A DNA stretch of 47,780 nucleotides from Cyanobacteria bacterium CG_2015-22_32_23. Lineage in GTDB: Bacteria; Cyanobacteriota; Cyanobacteriia; Cyanobacteriales; Cyanobacteriaceae. A program made the position numbers and the translations under genes. The notes under the pieces are model-generated. The model was not told the DNA's origin, did not search any database, and saw nothing but the letters and a program-made list of their open reading frames with translations. Below are positions 7,592 through 16,146 of the stretch, piece after piece (positions within the stretch are counted from its first letter, which is position 1; every line of letters starts with the position of its first letter). Location: assembly GCA_009993045.1 (NCBI GenBank), contig JAACUG010000094.1:1-47780 (forward strand), given 5' to 3'.

Positions 7592-8765
7592 ATTCTTCCT
7601 TCACAGAAAGATGCCTTGTAAAAGCAGTGCCTTTACTCGGTCTTACTCTCTCTCCAGAAGCTGTAGCGATGTGTCCCACCGCTTTTAGAATACGCAAACC
7701 TTCATCTCTGATATTGATAGCGGCGTTAATATCCCTGTCATGTATCGTTCCACATTTAGGACATTTCCAACTACGAATATCTAAACTCAACTTATCTATT
7801 TGATGTAAACAGTTATTACAGGTTTTAGAACTAGGAAAAAACCTATCTACTTCTAAGTAAATTTTACCTTCCCATTCTGCTTTATATTTAAGCATAGTGC
7901 AGAATTGTCCCCATCCACAATCACTAACTGACTTAGCTAATTTGTGGTTTTTTACCATGTTTTTTACTGCTAGATTTTCTACACATATTACTTGGTTTTC
8001 GTTAACTATTTTGCGTGATAGTTTGTGTAAGAAATCTTCTCTACATCTTGTTATTTTCTCGTGTACTTTAGCGACAGCTTTTCTTGCTTTATGACGATTA
8101 TTAGAACCTTTTTGTTTTCTAGCTAATTGTTTTTGTTTTTTAGCTAACTTTTGCTCATATTTGCGGTAATATTTAGGATTCCCATGTTTACTCCCATCGG
8201 AAGTAATAGCGAAGTGAGTCAAACCCAAATCAATTCCGATTGTTTTACCATCAGAATTAGGTGAAGTTGTCTCTTTACCATCATCATAGAGACAAGAAGC
8301 AAAATATTGCCCTGATGGATTTACCGATACTGTAATTGATTTTAATTCACCTTCTGGCAAACGAGAAACTTTACAGTAAACCTTTTTCAACTTAGGCAAG
8401 GTAAGGTAATCCCCATCTAGTTTTATCCCTTGAGGGAATCTAATAGATTGTCTATTTCCTTTCTTTTTGAAATTAGGGAACTTTGCCCGTTTCTCAAAGA
8501 AATTTAGGAAAGCACGAGACAAATCTAAAGCTACCTGTTGTAAAACCTGAGATGGTACTTCTGTTAACCATTCAAGTTCTTTCTTTAATTCAGGTAGTTT
8601 ATTGATTATTTCGTTACGACTTAAACCTTTACCAGTCGCTTTGTAAGTTTCGTTAGTTAAATTAAGAGCAAAGTTATAGAACCACCGACAACAACCAAAA
8701 GACTTAGCGAGTAAGACTTTTTGCTCCGTTGTAGGATAGATTCGATAGCGATACGCTTTTAACAT
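7578..8765 (-). CDS. tnpB: RNA-guided endonuclease TnpB (IS200/IS605 OrfB)
   Basis: The 395-residue protein has an N-terminal OrfB helix-turn-helix region (LKAYRYRIYPTTEQK), a RuvC-like core and a zinc ribbon. The RuvC residues are intact: D179 (TIGIDLGLTHFA), E263 (VICVENLAVKNM) and D345 (HDRDINAAINI). The zinc ribbon cysteines C316, C319, C335 and C338 (CNNC...CPKC) are present. TnpB uses an omega RNA to cut DNA next to a short TAM and favours retention of its element. There is no frameshift or truncation, so it is probably active. The stop codon lies within the right-end hairpin. No tnpA is adjacent, so movement would need a transposase supplied in trans. Confidence 0.95.
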   Translation of the reverse strand: MLKAYRYRIYPTTEQKVLLAKSFGCCRWFYNFALNLTNETYKATGKGLSRNEIINKLPELKKELEWLTEVPSQVLQQVALDLSRAFLNFFEKRAKFPNFKKKGNRQSIRFPQGIKLDGDYLTLPKLKKVYCKVSRLPEGELKSITVSVNPSGQYFASCLYDDGKETTSPNSDGKTIGIDLGLTHFAITSDGSKHGNPKYYRKYEQKLAKKQKQLARKQKGSNNRHKARKAVAKVHEKITRCREDFLHKLSRKIVNENQVICVENLAVKNMVKNHKLAKSVSDCGWGQFCTMLKYKAEWEGKIYLEVDRFFPSSKTCNNCLHQIDKLSLDIRSWKCPKCGTIHDRDINAAINIRDEGLRILKAVGHIATASGERVRPSKGTAFTRHLSVKEESSRL

Positions 8766-8917
8766 TTGACTAATTTTTTTTTACTTATCTTTTAATATTG
8801 ACATACAATTTAAAGAATGGTAATTAAATTAAGAAATATAAAGTCGCCCTGAAGTGCTAGGTTTTAAACCCGAAATTTTTGATAAACTGAAGTTTTACTG
8901 ATATTTTTTCTGATGGT

Positions 8918-9247
8918 ATGCCTCAAGATAGACAACAAAATCTCGATAAATTCCAATTATCTCTCTATCTCATGCCTTTATTAGGACCAATTTGGTCTTT
9001 AATTAACTTGAGATATTTTTCTCAAAATCTTGATCAAGAGCAAAAAAAAACTAGCCGTGTTTCTCTGCGATTGGGTATGGCTTGGATAATTGCTTATAGT
9101 ACTCTATCTCTTGGTGGTAATATTACATCAGATTTATTATCTTTTCGGTTGTTGTATTTTAATGGGATAATCACAACTACTTATTTTTTAATTTGTTTAA
9201 TCTTGATTTCCCGCCTTTGGAGTAAAAATTTAAGTAAACATAATTAA
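8918..9247 (+). CDS. Small conserved membrane protein of unknown function
   Basis: The 109-residue protein has an amphipathic start (MPQDRQQNLDKFQLS) and about three hydrophobic segments: about 15-33 (LYLMPLLGPIWSLINL), 52-68 (GMAWIIAYSTLSLG) and 78-100 (LYFNGIITTTYFLICLILI). I do not recognise a domain. The spacing of 14 bp to cbiT suggests cotranscription. It starts just outside the left end of the tnpB element, so the insertion may have altered its promoter. Confidence 0.65.
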   Translation: MPQDRQQNLDKFQLSLYLMPLLGPIWSLINLRYFSQNLDQEQKKTSRVSLRLGMAWIIAYSTLSLGGNITSDLLSFRLLYFNGIITTTYFLICLILISRLWSKNLSKHN

Positions 9248-9261
9248 CTGGATTTAACTAT

Positions 9262-9858
9262 ATGATTTGGCAATACAAAACTCCGGGTATTCCTGATGAA
9301 CTTTTTGAACGTTTACCCGGTATTCCTTTGACAAAAAAAGAAGTCAGGCTTTTAATTTTATCGGCTTTAAGATTAAAAGAAAAATCTGTTATTTGGGATA
9401 TAGGTGCAGGTACAGGTACTGTTTCCATCGAAATTGCTCTAATTTGCCCTAAAACTACTGTTATTGCCCTAGAAAGAGATCCTGATGTGGCTAATTTAAT
9501 TAGAGAAAATTGTACACTTTTTGGCATTGAAAATATAAAAGTAGTCGAAGGTAACGCCCCCGATTGTTTTGAGACTTTAAACCCAAAACCAGATCGAGTA
9601 TTTATTGGTGGTGGTAAATGCGTTAAAGATATTTTAATGGAAGTTTGGGATTTTCTCCCCTCGGAAGGACGAGTGGTGGCTATGGCAACTAATTTAGAAA
9701 ATCTTTATCAAATTTCTGAGGGTTTATCTAATTTACAAGCTCGTAATGTTGAGGTAGTTCAATCGGCTATTAATCGTTTGGAAACTAGGGGATTAAGTCA
9801 GGTATTTGCTGCCATCGCACCAGTTTTTATTTTAAGTGGCGAAAAAATTGAACCATAG
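9262..9858 (+). CDS. cbiT: Cobalt-precorrin-6B (C15) methyltransferase/decarboxylase CbiT
   Basis: The 198-residue enzyme has the CbiT opening PGIPDELFERLPGIPLTKKE and the SAM-binding glycine loop VIWDIGAGTGTVSIE, with ALERD as the acidic residue of motif II and RVFIGGG after it. It catalyses C15 methylation and C12 acetate decarboxylation in the anaerobic cobalamin (pseudocobalamin) pathway. In many cyanobacteria CbiE and CbiT are fused as CobL. Here CbiT stands alone and its length matches the free form. No other cobalamin gene and no cobalamin riboswitch were seen nearby. Confidence 0.9.
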   Translation: MIWQYKTPGIPDELFERLPGIPLTKKEVRLLILSALRLKEKSVIWDIGAGTGTVSIEIALICPKTTVIALERDPDVANLIRENCTLFGIENIKVVEGNAPDCFETLNPKPDRVFIGGGKCVKDILMEVWDFLPSEGRVVAMATNLENLYQISEGLSNLQARNVEVVQSAINRLETRGLSQVFAAIAPVFILSGEKIEP

Positions 9859-9945
9859 AAACAGACAAGTAATCAACTACTTTTTTCTTTGGAATGTTAC
9901 GGTGAAATAAGGTTAATATAAAAAAAATTAGAGAGAGAAAAAGTT

Positions 9946-10833
9946 ATGTTTCAGCGTTGTTTAATTTGTACTGATTTAACCGACGGTTTACAAAGATTAA
10001 TTTCTCATGGGGAATCTTTGAGTCATAGTGGGTTGAAAGAAATTACTTTTTTACATAGTGTTGCTTTATGGGAAGAGGGGCAAGTACCACGAGTTAATAC
10101 AGAAGAGATTGAATTAGTCAAAGAAAAATTATTTTCAAAATTGGTTTATTCAGGGGATGATCTTAAGATAAATATAGAAGTAACTTCAGGAAATGTGACA
10201 GAGAATATTTTAAAAGTTGCTAAAAAATATAATCCTGATTTTATTATTACAGGAACATCTTTGCGTAGTTCCTTAGAAGAACAGATTTTCGGTTCAACTA
10301 CTATAGAGTTAGGGAAAAAGATTAAAATTCCCGTCATGATTTTACGTCCTCAACTTATTTCGGTTTATACTTCAGAAGAAATTAAACTTCGTTGTAGCAA
10401 ACTCAATGATTATTGGTTAATTCCTTGTTATGACGTTGATAATGCTCGTTATTTGATTGAACAAATTAAATATTATGCTAAAGAAAAACCTAGTGAAGTT
10501 AAACACAAATATTTATTTCTTGTGGTAATTAGTGATGTTTCTCGTTCTGATTTAATTATTGAAAACTCCATTAAAGATGCAAAACAAAAATCCGAGGTGG
10601 TAAAAAAAGAGTTAGAATCTTTAGGTTTAGAAATAGAAGTGATTGTGACAACGGGTAATCCTCTTCAAGAAACCCTTAATACTGCTTTAAATAGCGATAT
10701 TACTGCGATCGCCATTGCGGATGATCAAGATAGCTTATTAGATTGGACTGTAAAAAGTTTTACTCAAGAAGTATTACATCGTAGTTGGTTTCCAGTGGTT
10801 TTCTTTCCTTTTAAAAAATCTGAGAAAAAATAA
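9946..10833 (+). CDS. Tandem universal stress protein (two UspA domains)
   Basis: The 295-residue protein has two Usp folds. The first (about 1-140) starts FQRCLICTDLTD and ends with the ATP-binding type loop FIITGTSLRSSLEEQIFGST, then IPVMILRP. The second (about 155-290) ends ITAIAIADDQDSLLDWTV, then WFPVVFFP, and has a less typical G-x-x-G-x9-G loop. Usp proteins bind nucleotides and respond to stress, with no defined reaction here. It stands alone, 88 bp after cbiT and 78 bp before rpiA. Confidence 0.85.
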   Translation: MFQRCLICTDLTDGLQRLISHGESLSHSGLKEITFLHSVALWEEGQVPRVNTEEIELVKEKLFSKLVYSGDDLKINIEVTSGNVTENILKVAKKYNPDFIITGTSLRSSLEEQIFGSTTIELGKKIKIPVMILRPQLISVYTSEEIKLRCSKLNDYWLIPCYDVDNARYLIEQIKYYAKEKPSEVKHKYLFLVVISDVSRSDLIIENSIKDAKQKSEVVKKELESLGLEIEVIVTTGNPLQETLNTALNSDITAIAIADDQDSLLDWTVKSFTQEVLHRSWFPVVFFPFKKSEKK

Positions 10834-10911
10834 AGTGGGATATTATTTTAAATTGATTAATGATCTCTAATCACAGATAATGATGGATGATTATTAAACA
10901 GAAATATAAAT

Positions 10912-11616
10912 ATGACTATAGATCCCGTAATTGTAATGAAACAGGAAGTCGGAAAAGCTGCGGCTAACCGAGTAAAATCTAATTCAGTGGTGGGTTTAGG
11001 TACAGGTTCAACTACTGCCTATGCAATCCAATATATTGGCGAAAGATTAGCTTCTGGAGAATTAACTAATATCGTTGGTATTCCTACTTCTTTTCAAGCG
11101 GAAGTGTTAGCGAAAAAATATGGTATTCCTTTAACAACTCTTGATGGGGTTGATCACATTGATGTAGCTATTGATGGTGCAGATGAAGTTGATCCTCAAA
11201 AAAACTTAATCAAAGGCGGTGGCGCTGCCCATACTCGTGAAAAAGTGGTTGATAGTTTAGCTGATGTGTTTATTGTGGTGGTTGATGGCGGTAAATTAGT
11301 TGATAAATTAGGTTCAACTTTCTTATTACCTGTGGAAGTAATTCCTATGGCTGTAACCCCTGTGACTCGTCAGTTACAAGATTTGGGAGGAAAACCTGAA
11401 TTAAGAATGGGTATCAGAAAAGCAGGGCCAGTAGTAACGGATCAAGGTAATCTAGTTATAGATGTCAAATTTGATCACATCGAAAATCCTGCACAACTAG
11501 AATCAACTATTAATAATCTTCCGGGGGTATTAGAAAATGGTTTATTTGTTGGGGTAGCAGACGTTATTCTGGTGGGAGAAATTATTGACGGTAAGCCTTC
11601 GGTTAGAGAATTTTAA
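10912..11616 (+). CDS. rpiA: Ribose-5-phosphate isomerase A
   Basis: The 234-residue enzyme interconverts ribose 5-phosphate and ribulose 5-phosphate in the Calvin cycle and pentose phosphate pathway. Signatures are [14 protein letters not shown] (phosphate loop), [11 protein letters not shown] (catalytic Asp region) and [12 protein letters not shown] (catalytic Lys/Glu). Length is typical. A stem-loop at 11640-11660 probably marks the 3' end before the convergent gene at 11698. Confidence 0.97.
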   Translation: MTIDPVIVMKQEVGKAAANRVKSNSVVGLGTGSTTAYAIQYIGERLASGELTNIVGIPTSFQAEVLAKKYGIPLTTLDGVDHIDVAIDGADEVDPQKNLIKGGGAAHTREKVVDSLADVFIVVVDGGKLVDKLGSTFLLPVEVIPMAVTPVTRQLQDLGGKPELRMGIRKAGPVVTDQGNLVIDVKFDHIENPAQLESTINNLPGVLENGLFVGVADVILVGEIIDGKPSVREF

Positions 11617-11639
11617 GCCAAGATTTAACTTAAAATTAC

Positions 11640-11660
11640 GGGTTGAGTATTCTTCAACCC
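11640..11660. terminator. Stem-loop downstream of rpiA
   Basis: GGGTTGA (11640-11646) pairs with TCAACCC (11654-11660), 7 bp with a 7-nt loop, followed by CTAC. It lies between two convergent genes. There is no T-run right after the stem on the plus strand, so intrinsic termination is uncertain. It may instead be one of a family of small palindromes (see 16079 and 42592). Confidence 0.4.
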
Positions 11661-11697
11661 CTACAGTTGACTAAAAGATTTGATTTTTTGATTATTT

Positions 11698-12036
11698 TTA
11701 GTCGAGATAACCCATTAAAAGAAGATTATCATCAATGTTATTTGAAGCTACAGGGCGATTACCCATAACTTTAAATTCTTCACTAATTTTAAGATGACTA
11801 GCTGTAATAGGACGAGAACCTGAAACGGTCATCATGCCTTTTATATCTAGTCCACTTTTGGTTACAGGACGTAAGCTACCTACAGAAGAAAAAGTATTTA
11901 CAATTTGTAAGTGATTAGGTTCTATAGGACGTTTGCCCAGCATCAAAGGGTATTTTTCAGCTAGTCTAAGGGCAGATGCGGCCTCTGATTGATTAATTTC
12001 CTCGTTTTGTTGTTGATTTTCCCAGTTATCACTCAT
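11698..12036 (-). CDS. Small protein of four 'G-x-RP' repeats, function unknown
   Basis: The 112-residue soluble protein has an acidic, Gln/Asn-rich N-terminus, then four imperfect repeats of about 22-26 residues. They are centred on LMLGKRPIEPNHLQI, SVGSLRPVTKSGLDI, VSGSRPITASHLKI and VMGNRPVASNNI, so a pattern h-x-x-G-x-R-P-h-x-x-x-x-L-x-h. The regularity supports a real, structured protein. I do not recognise a named domain. A possible ribosome binding site (GGAGAAAA) lies just upstream of the ATG. It is convergent with rpiA. Confidence 0.7.
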   Translation of the reverse strand: MSDNWENQQQNEEINQSEAASALRLAEKYPLMLGKRPIEPNHLQIVNTFSSVGSLRPVTKSGLDIKGMMTVSGSRPITASHLKISEEFKVMGNRPVASNNIDDNLLLMGYLD

Positions 12037-12443
12037 GGTTTTTTCTCCTAAAATTTTATAAGTCTTTATATAATATCAATCTAATCAAACTGATAATTTT
12101 TTTCAGAATTTATGATTATTATAGTTACTAAAAATATAGTCAAATATTTCTAGCTATGTAAGGATAATCTTACGGTGCTAACTACAAGCCTCAATATTGA
12201 GTTTTTACTAAAGTTTTCAGTAAAGTTCCCAACTACTTTTGTTCCTTCTTTCTTTATTTTAATTAATTAAAATATGAGGAACATTGGTAAATATTTACCG
12301 ATAATAATTTTTAACTTAATAAAAATTGAATTTATTTATCCTTAAGATAATAACATAATGTAGAAAATTTAACGATATATTAATACATTATTTTATGTTT
12401 CCTAAATGTAAATATGATACTTAAATAGTTTATTTAATTAAAA
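12037..12443. other. Intergenic region, nothing recognised
   Basis: These 407 bp are AT-rich and hold no convincing reading frame. The longest candidate is a 23-codon plus-strand frame at 12275, which has no support. The region lies directly downstream (minus strand) of the truncated DUF1963-type frame, so it may contain decayed remains of that gene, but I could not recognise them. Confidence 0.5.
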
Positions 12444-12635
12444 CTATTGTTTATTTTTTGGTAAATAAGGTAATCCACCAAATTTATTTGGCCATAATAA
12501 GGTTGATGTATTTATGTTATTGTTTACCGTTATGGGAGTAATTTTTATTTGTAAATAATCTAATAATGTATTTTCAATGGCTTGATGAAATGGTTGTAAT
12601 TCTTTCGGTAAATCAAATAATAATGAATTAGACAT
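12444..12635 (-). pseudogene. Truncated N-terminal remnant of a DUF1963/YwqG-like protein
   Basis: The 63-codon frame ends LLWPNKFGGLPYLPKNKQ, then TAG. The W-P-x-K-F-G-G-x-P-Y-L-P string is the typical opening of DUF1963 (YwqG-like) domains, which normally continue for another 150-200 residues. No continuation was found in any minus-strand frame in the next 400 bp, so the gene appears cut down to its first part. It could still be expressed as a short peptide. The family call rests on one motif. Confidence 0.5.
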
Positions 12636-12712
12636 TTTTGATCAAAATATAGCAAAAAAGGATTTGATTTTAATTTTATAAAAGAAATAATTGTAATTTA
12701 TATTTTTCTTTG

Positions 12713-14230
12713 TTAATTGATTTTACTACCTAATACAAATAAACTAAAAAGTGTACCACTATTCCATAAACTATGTAAAGTTATAGAGGCTAATAAACTA
12801 CGAGATCTGGTGTAAACTATACCTAAGATAATGCCTAAAGTGGCTAATGGTATGGTTTCGGCTAAACTTAAATGGGCGATCGCAAATATAACACCACTGG
12901 CGATAATTGCTCCCCAAAGGGGTAAATAGCGGGTAAGAGAAGGTAGTAAAAAGCCACGAAACATAATTTCTTCAAAAATAGGTGCAGCAATAGAAGCGGT
13001 GATAAAAAAGATTGCTAAGGCAAATTTATCTTGAGATTCCAACGCTAATAATAATAGTGGGTTACTGCCTCCTCTTCCTTGCCATAATTGTTGATTAAGA
13101 ATCGATACTAGAAAGACAGAAGGAATGGCTACCAAATAACCTCCTATTCCCCATAAATACCATTTCTTATGGGTTAATTTAAACCAACCTTCGGGTAACG
13201 GAAAAAAAGATTTTATGGATAGATATAAAACTAATAATCCTCCTCCCGCCATGAAAAAATAACTAACTAAGACATATAAGGCTTTTCCTTTAATACCTAA
13301 ACCACTAGGATTAAAACCACTCAAGCCAAACAATAAGGGTAATAAAACTTGACTAAGGAAGAAAAAACCAACGATAAATACTTGCCAAATAGTTTCCCAA
13401 TCCCAAGGAGATTGCCATATTTGATTATAATTAGTTGCTAATATTGAAGTTTCTTTTTTGATAGCTAATTGAATAATTAAGAAGATAATTAACCCAAAAC
13501 CAAGTAAACCACCAACCACGGGAATAATACTTAAAATAAATAATCGATAAACTGATTTTCCCGCTAATATTTTTTGTTGTAACTTAATTTCTGATAACTT
13601 AACTTGATCATTTTGATGTTCATATAATTGAGCTAAAGTATTTAATTGAAACCAACCATCTAATTTTTTATTAACAATTTCTTCTGCTTTATCATCAATT
13701 ATTGGCTCTTTATTCCAAATATTAGTTAAAACTTTTTTTAATTCTTGATCTGAAATATTCAACCAATAATTATTAGCTATATTTAATTTATTATTTTTAG
13801 CTGATATAATTCCTAACTTGATATTCAGGTTATTAATTAATTTTTTATTTTGTGTTATATTTTGTTTTAATTGTTGTCTAGGGCTTTCCGATGCAATAAC
13901 TTCCCCTGTGTCTAAAATAGATTTATTTTTAATATCTAAATCATGCAAAGAATCTTCTGTTACTTTTAAGGCTTTTTCATATTGAGCTTGTGCTACAGCA
14001 TAAGGATCTGTACCAATTAAACTTTCGGTGATATTTCCTATATTTCCACTGTCGGAAACTAAAGGATTAGATGATTGATTTAAGGATGAGGCGTTGAGGA
14101 TTAAATTAGTTTGATATAATTCTAACTGAGATTGAACTTGAGGTTCACCTAAACTTTGACTTAGGGAAAAAAAGACACTGTACATTGATATTACAGTAAG
14201 AATAGCCAACAGCGATCGCTTCCAATTCAT
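12713..14230 (-). CDS. CPBP-family intramembrane protease with long N-terminal extension
   Basis: The 505-residue membrane protein has an N-terminal hydrophobic anchor, then a predicted periplasmic or helical region (about 60-220), then about eight membrane segments. The C-terminal CPBP (Abi/Rce1-like) domain carries all motifs: E420-E421 with R425 (EEIMFRGFLLP), H453 (FAIAHLS) and H486/N490 (HSLWN). Such proteins are glutamate-type intramembrane proteases or maturation factors. The target is unknown. The gene is monocistronic on this strand, with the truncated DUF1963 frame upstream of nothing else related. Confidence 0.88.
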   Translation of the reverse strand: MNWKRSLLAILTVISMYSVFFSLSQSLGEPQVQSQLELYQTNLILNASSLNQSSNPLVSDSGNIGNITESLIGTDPYAVAQAQYEKALKVTEDSLHDLDIKNKSILDTGEVIASESPRQQLKQNITQNKKLINNLNIKLGIISAKNNKLNIANNYWLNISDQELKKVLTNIWNKEPIIDDKAEEIVNKKLDGWFQLNTLAQLYEHQNDQVKLSEIKLQQKILAGKSVYRLFILSIIPVVGGLLGFGLIIFLIIQLAIKKETSILATNYNQIWQSPWDWETIWQVFIVGFFFLSQVLLPLLFGLSGFNPSGLGIKGKALYVLVSYFFMAGGGLLVLYLSIKSFFPLPEGWFKLTHKKWYLWGIGGYLVAIPSVFLVSILNQQLWQGRGGSNPLLLLALESQDKFALAIFFITASIAAPIFEEIMFRGFLLPSLTRYLPLWGAIIASGVIFAIAHLSLAETIPLATLGIILGIVYTRSRSLLASITLHSLWNSGTLFSLFVLGSKIN

Positions 14231-14486
14231 AAAAATTTTATCCTAACAAAACGTAATTTATACCCATTTTTTACAATACACAAAAATTTAGGGACTCTAA
14301 AGATTAAGCCCCTAAATATTGATAGTTGATGGTCAATTGTTGATAGTTAAAAATGATTATAGCAAGATTTTTTTTTGTTGTCAAACAGACTTTTTGGCTA
14401 ATTATTTTTTCATCAAAAATTCATCCATAACTAAGGTTTTCATCATTTTCTCAAGGTAGAATATCAAAAAACATGATCAAAAAAAA

Positions 14487-15914
14487 ATGACAAAAGAATA
14501 TAATTTAGTTATTATTGGAGGTGGAGCTGGTGGATTAGTCGTTGCAAGTGCCGCCGCACAACTAAAAGCGAAAGTGGTTTTAGTGGAAAAACATCGTTTA
14601 GGAGGTGATTGTCTTTGGTATGGTTGTGTACCGAGTAAATCCTTAATTCATGGTAGTAGAATAGCTTATCAGGTGAAAAATAGTCATAATTTAGGGATTT
14701 ATCACGATAATCTACAAATTCAATTTTCTGAAGTTATTAGTCATGTAGAAAAAGTTATTAGTACTATTGAACCTAATGATTCTCCAGAAAGATTTAGAGG
14801 CTTAGGAGTAGATGTAATTTTTGGAGATGGTGAGTTTATCGATGAAAATACTTTTAAAGTTAACCAAAAACTATTAAAAGCCCGAAATTTCGTCATTTCT
14901 ACGGGTTCAAGCCCTAAAATACCCGATATTGTTGGTTTATCTGAGGCTGGTTTTATCACTAATGAGCAAGTTTTTTCTTTAACACAGTTACCCCAGTCTA
15001 TAATTATAATGGGTGGTGGTGCGATCGCCTGTGAGCTAGGACAAGCATTAAGAAGATTAGGGGTGCAAATAACGATAATAGCCAGTAGAGATCAACTTTT
15101 ACCCAAAGAAGACGCAGAAGCATCGAAAATCATTGAAAATCAATTTATTGAAGAAGGCATCAAAATAATAAAATCGGCGAAGGCGGAGAAAGTAGAGATA
15201 ATTGACGGTAAAAAAGTGGTTATTGTTAACGGTGAAAAGTTAATTGCGGAAGAAATTTTAGTCTCCATTGGGCGCACTCCAAATATAAAATCTCTTAACT
15301 TAGAAAAAGCAAAAGTTAAATATAATCATCAGGGAATTGAGGTTAATAATAAACTGCAAACTAGCAATAAAAAAATTTATGGTTGCGGTGATGTGATTGG
15401 TGGTTATCAATTCACCCATGTAGCGGGATATGAAGCCACCATTATTTTACAAAATGCCTTATTTTTCCCGACAAAAAATGTTGATTATCGAGTAATTCCT
15501 TGGGCAACTTTTACTTCTCCAGAATTGGCAAGAGTGGGTATAAATGAAAGCCAAGCTAGAGAAATTTATGGGGATAATATAATTATTTTAAAACAAGAAA
15601 TGAAGGAAGTTGATCGAGCGCAAACAGAAGGAAATATTCAAGGTTTTTCTAAAATTATTGTAACTTTAAAAGGTGATATTTTAGGTGCAACAATTATCGG
15701 AGAATCTGCTGGAGAATTAATCCATGAAATTGTTTTAGCTATGAAAAATAATCTTAAAGTAACAGCTTTAACAGGTATTCATATTTACCCAACTTTAAGC
15801 GAAATTAATAGTAAAACAGCATTACTTTTTACTAAACAAAAATATGCACAAAATAAATTTTTACAACAATTATTAAATAACTTTTTCCGTTTTCGTCGTT
15901 GGTTAGGATTTTGA
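14487..15914 (+). CDS. FAD-dependent pyridine nucleotide-disulfide oxidoreductase (MerA/Lpd-like)
   Basis: The 475-residue flavoprotein has the FAD loop VIIGGGAGGLVVAS, the redox-active pair C42/C47 (CLWYGCVPSKSL), an NAD(P)H loop (IIIMGGGAIACELGQAL), the second FAD motif (KIYGCGDVIGGYQFTH) and a C-terminal dimerisation domain with HIYPTLSE. Cyanobacterial copies are often annotated as mercuric reductase. This one lacks the N-terminal heavy-metal domain and the C-terminal vicinal Cys pair that true MerA uses to bind Hg(II), so another disulfide or quinone-type substrate is more likely. It is convergent with asd, with a small hairpin between. Confidence 0.88.
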   Translation: MTKEYNLVIIGGGAGGLVVASAAAQLKAKVVLVEKHRLGGDCLWYGCVPSKSLIHGSRIAYQVKNSHNLGIYHDNLQIQFSEVISHVEKVISTIEPNDSPERFRGLGVDVIFGDGEFIDENTFKVNQKLLKARNFVISTGSSPKIPDIVGLSEAGFITNEQVFSLTQLPQSIIIMGGGAIACELGQALRRLGVQITIIASRDQLLPKEDAEASKIIENQFIEEGIKIIKSAKAEKVEIIDGKKVVIVNGEKLIAEEILVSIGRTPNIKSLNLEKAKVKYNHQGIEVNNKLQTSNKKIYGCGDVIGGYQFTHVAGYEATIILQNALFFPTKNVDYRVIPWATFTSPELARVGINESQAREIYGDNIIILKQEMKEVDRAQTEGNIQGFSKIIVTLKGDILGATIIGESAGELIHEIVLAMKNNLKVTALTGIHIYPTLSEINSKTALLFTKQKYAQNKFLQQLLNNFFRFRRWLGF

Positions 15915-15970
15915 TAAATAACCTTTGCTCATGAGAATCAGAAAATTATTAAAATCAATGGTTTTTACAT

Positions 15971-15990
15971 AATACCTAATACTTAATACT
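15971..15990 (+). repeat. Short heptamer repeat (AATACCT/AATACTT)
   Basis: Three tandem 7-bp units, AATACCT-AATACTT-AATACT, lie in the gap between two convergent genes. Related units occur at 17951-17974 (ACCTAAT-ACCTGAT-ACCTGAC). They fit the short tandemly repeated repetitive sequences known from cyanobacterial genomes. Confidence 0.6.
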
Positions 15991-16078
15991 TTTTAAGGAA
16001 AGCCTAATTAAATTATAGTCATTTAAAATAAGAATAAAATAATTTGAGAAAACCATAGTTTTAGTAAAGCATTGATTT

Positions 16079-16095
16079 GGGGGGCGATGCCCACC
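16079..16095. repeat. Palindromic hairpin between convergent genes
   Basis: GG-G-GGGC (16079-16085), loop GAT, GCCC-A-CC (16089-16095): six pairs with one G-A mismatch, followed by CTAC. It may end transcription from either side. It shares the CCCTAC tail with the hairpins at 11640 and 42592. Confidence 0.5.
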
Positions 16096-16146
16096 CTACA
16101 AAATTTTATTAATGCTTTTTAAAGGAGAAATTTATCTAAGTTTTAA

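Larger units (their letters stand above)
7555..8885 (-). mobile_element. Solo tnpB element of IS200/IS605 type (ends approximate)
   Basis: The unit contains tnpB (7578-8765) but no tnpA transposase. The end next to the tnpB stop carries the hairpin at 7571-7591, followed on the tnpB strand by GAGTTGTCAATT. The other end probably lies in 8843-8885. There the tnpB strand reads GGGTTTAAAACCTAGCACTT, then CAGGGCGACTTTATA, a block that I recall from left ends of cyanobacterial elements of this class. No target duplication is expected for this family and I cannot fix the ends to the base. Confidence 0.65.

Noticed and set aside
9100..9262. Cobalamin riboswitch before cbiT
   Set aside because: The upstream gene leaves only 14 bp and no B12-box-like sequence was seen there or before 8918.
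12275..12346. Plus-strand 23-codon frame starting MRNIGKYLPI in the 407-bp gap
   Set aside because: No ribosome binding site, no match to a known small photosystem or cytochrome subunit, and codon content is simply AT-rich.
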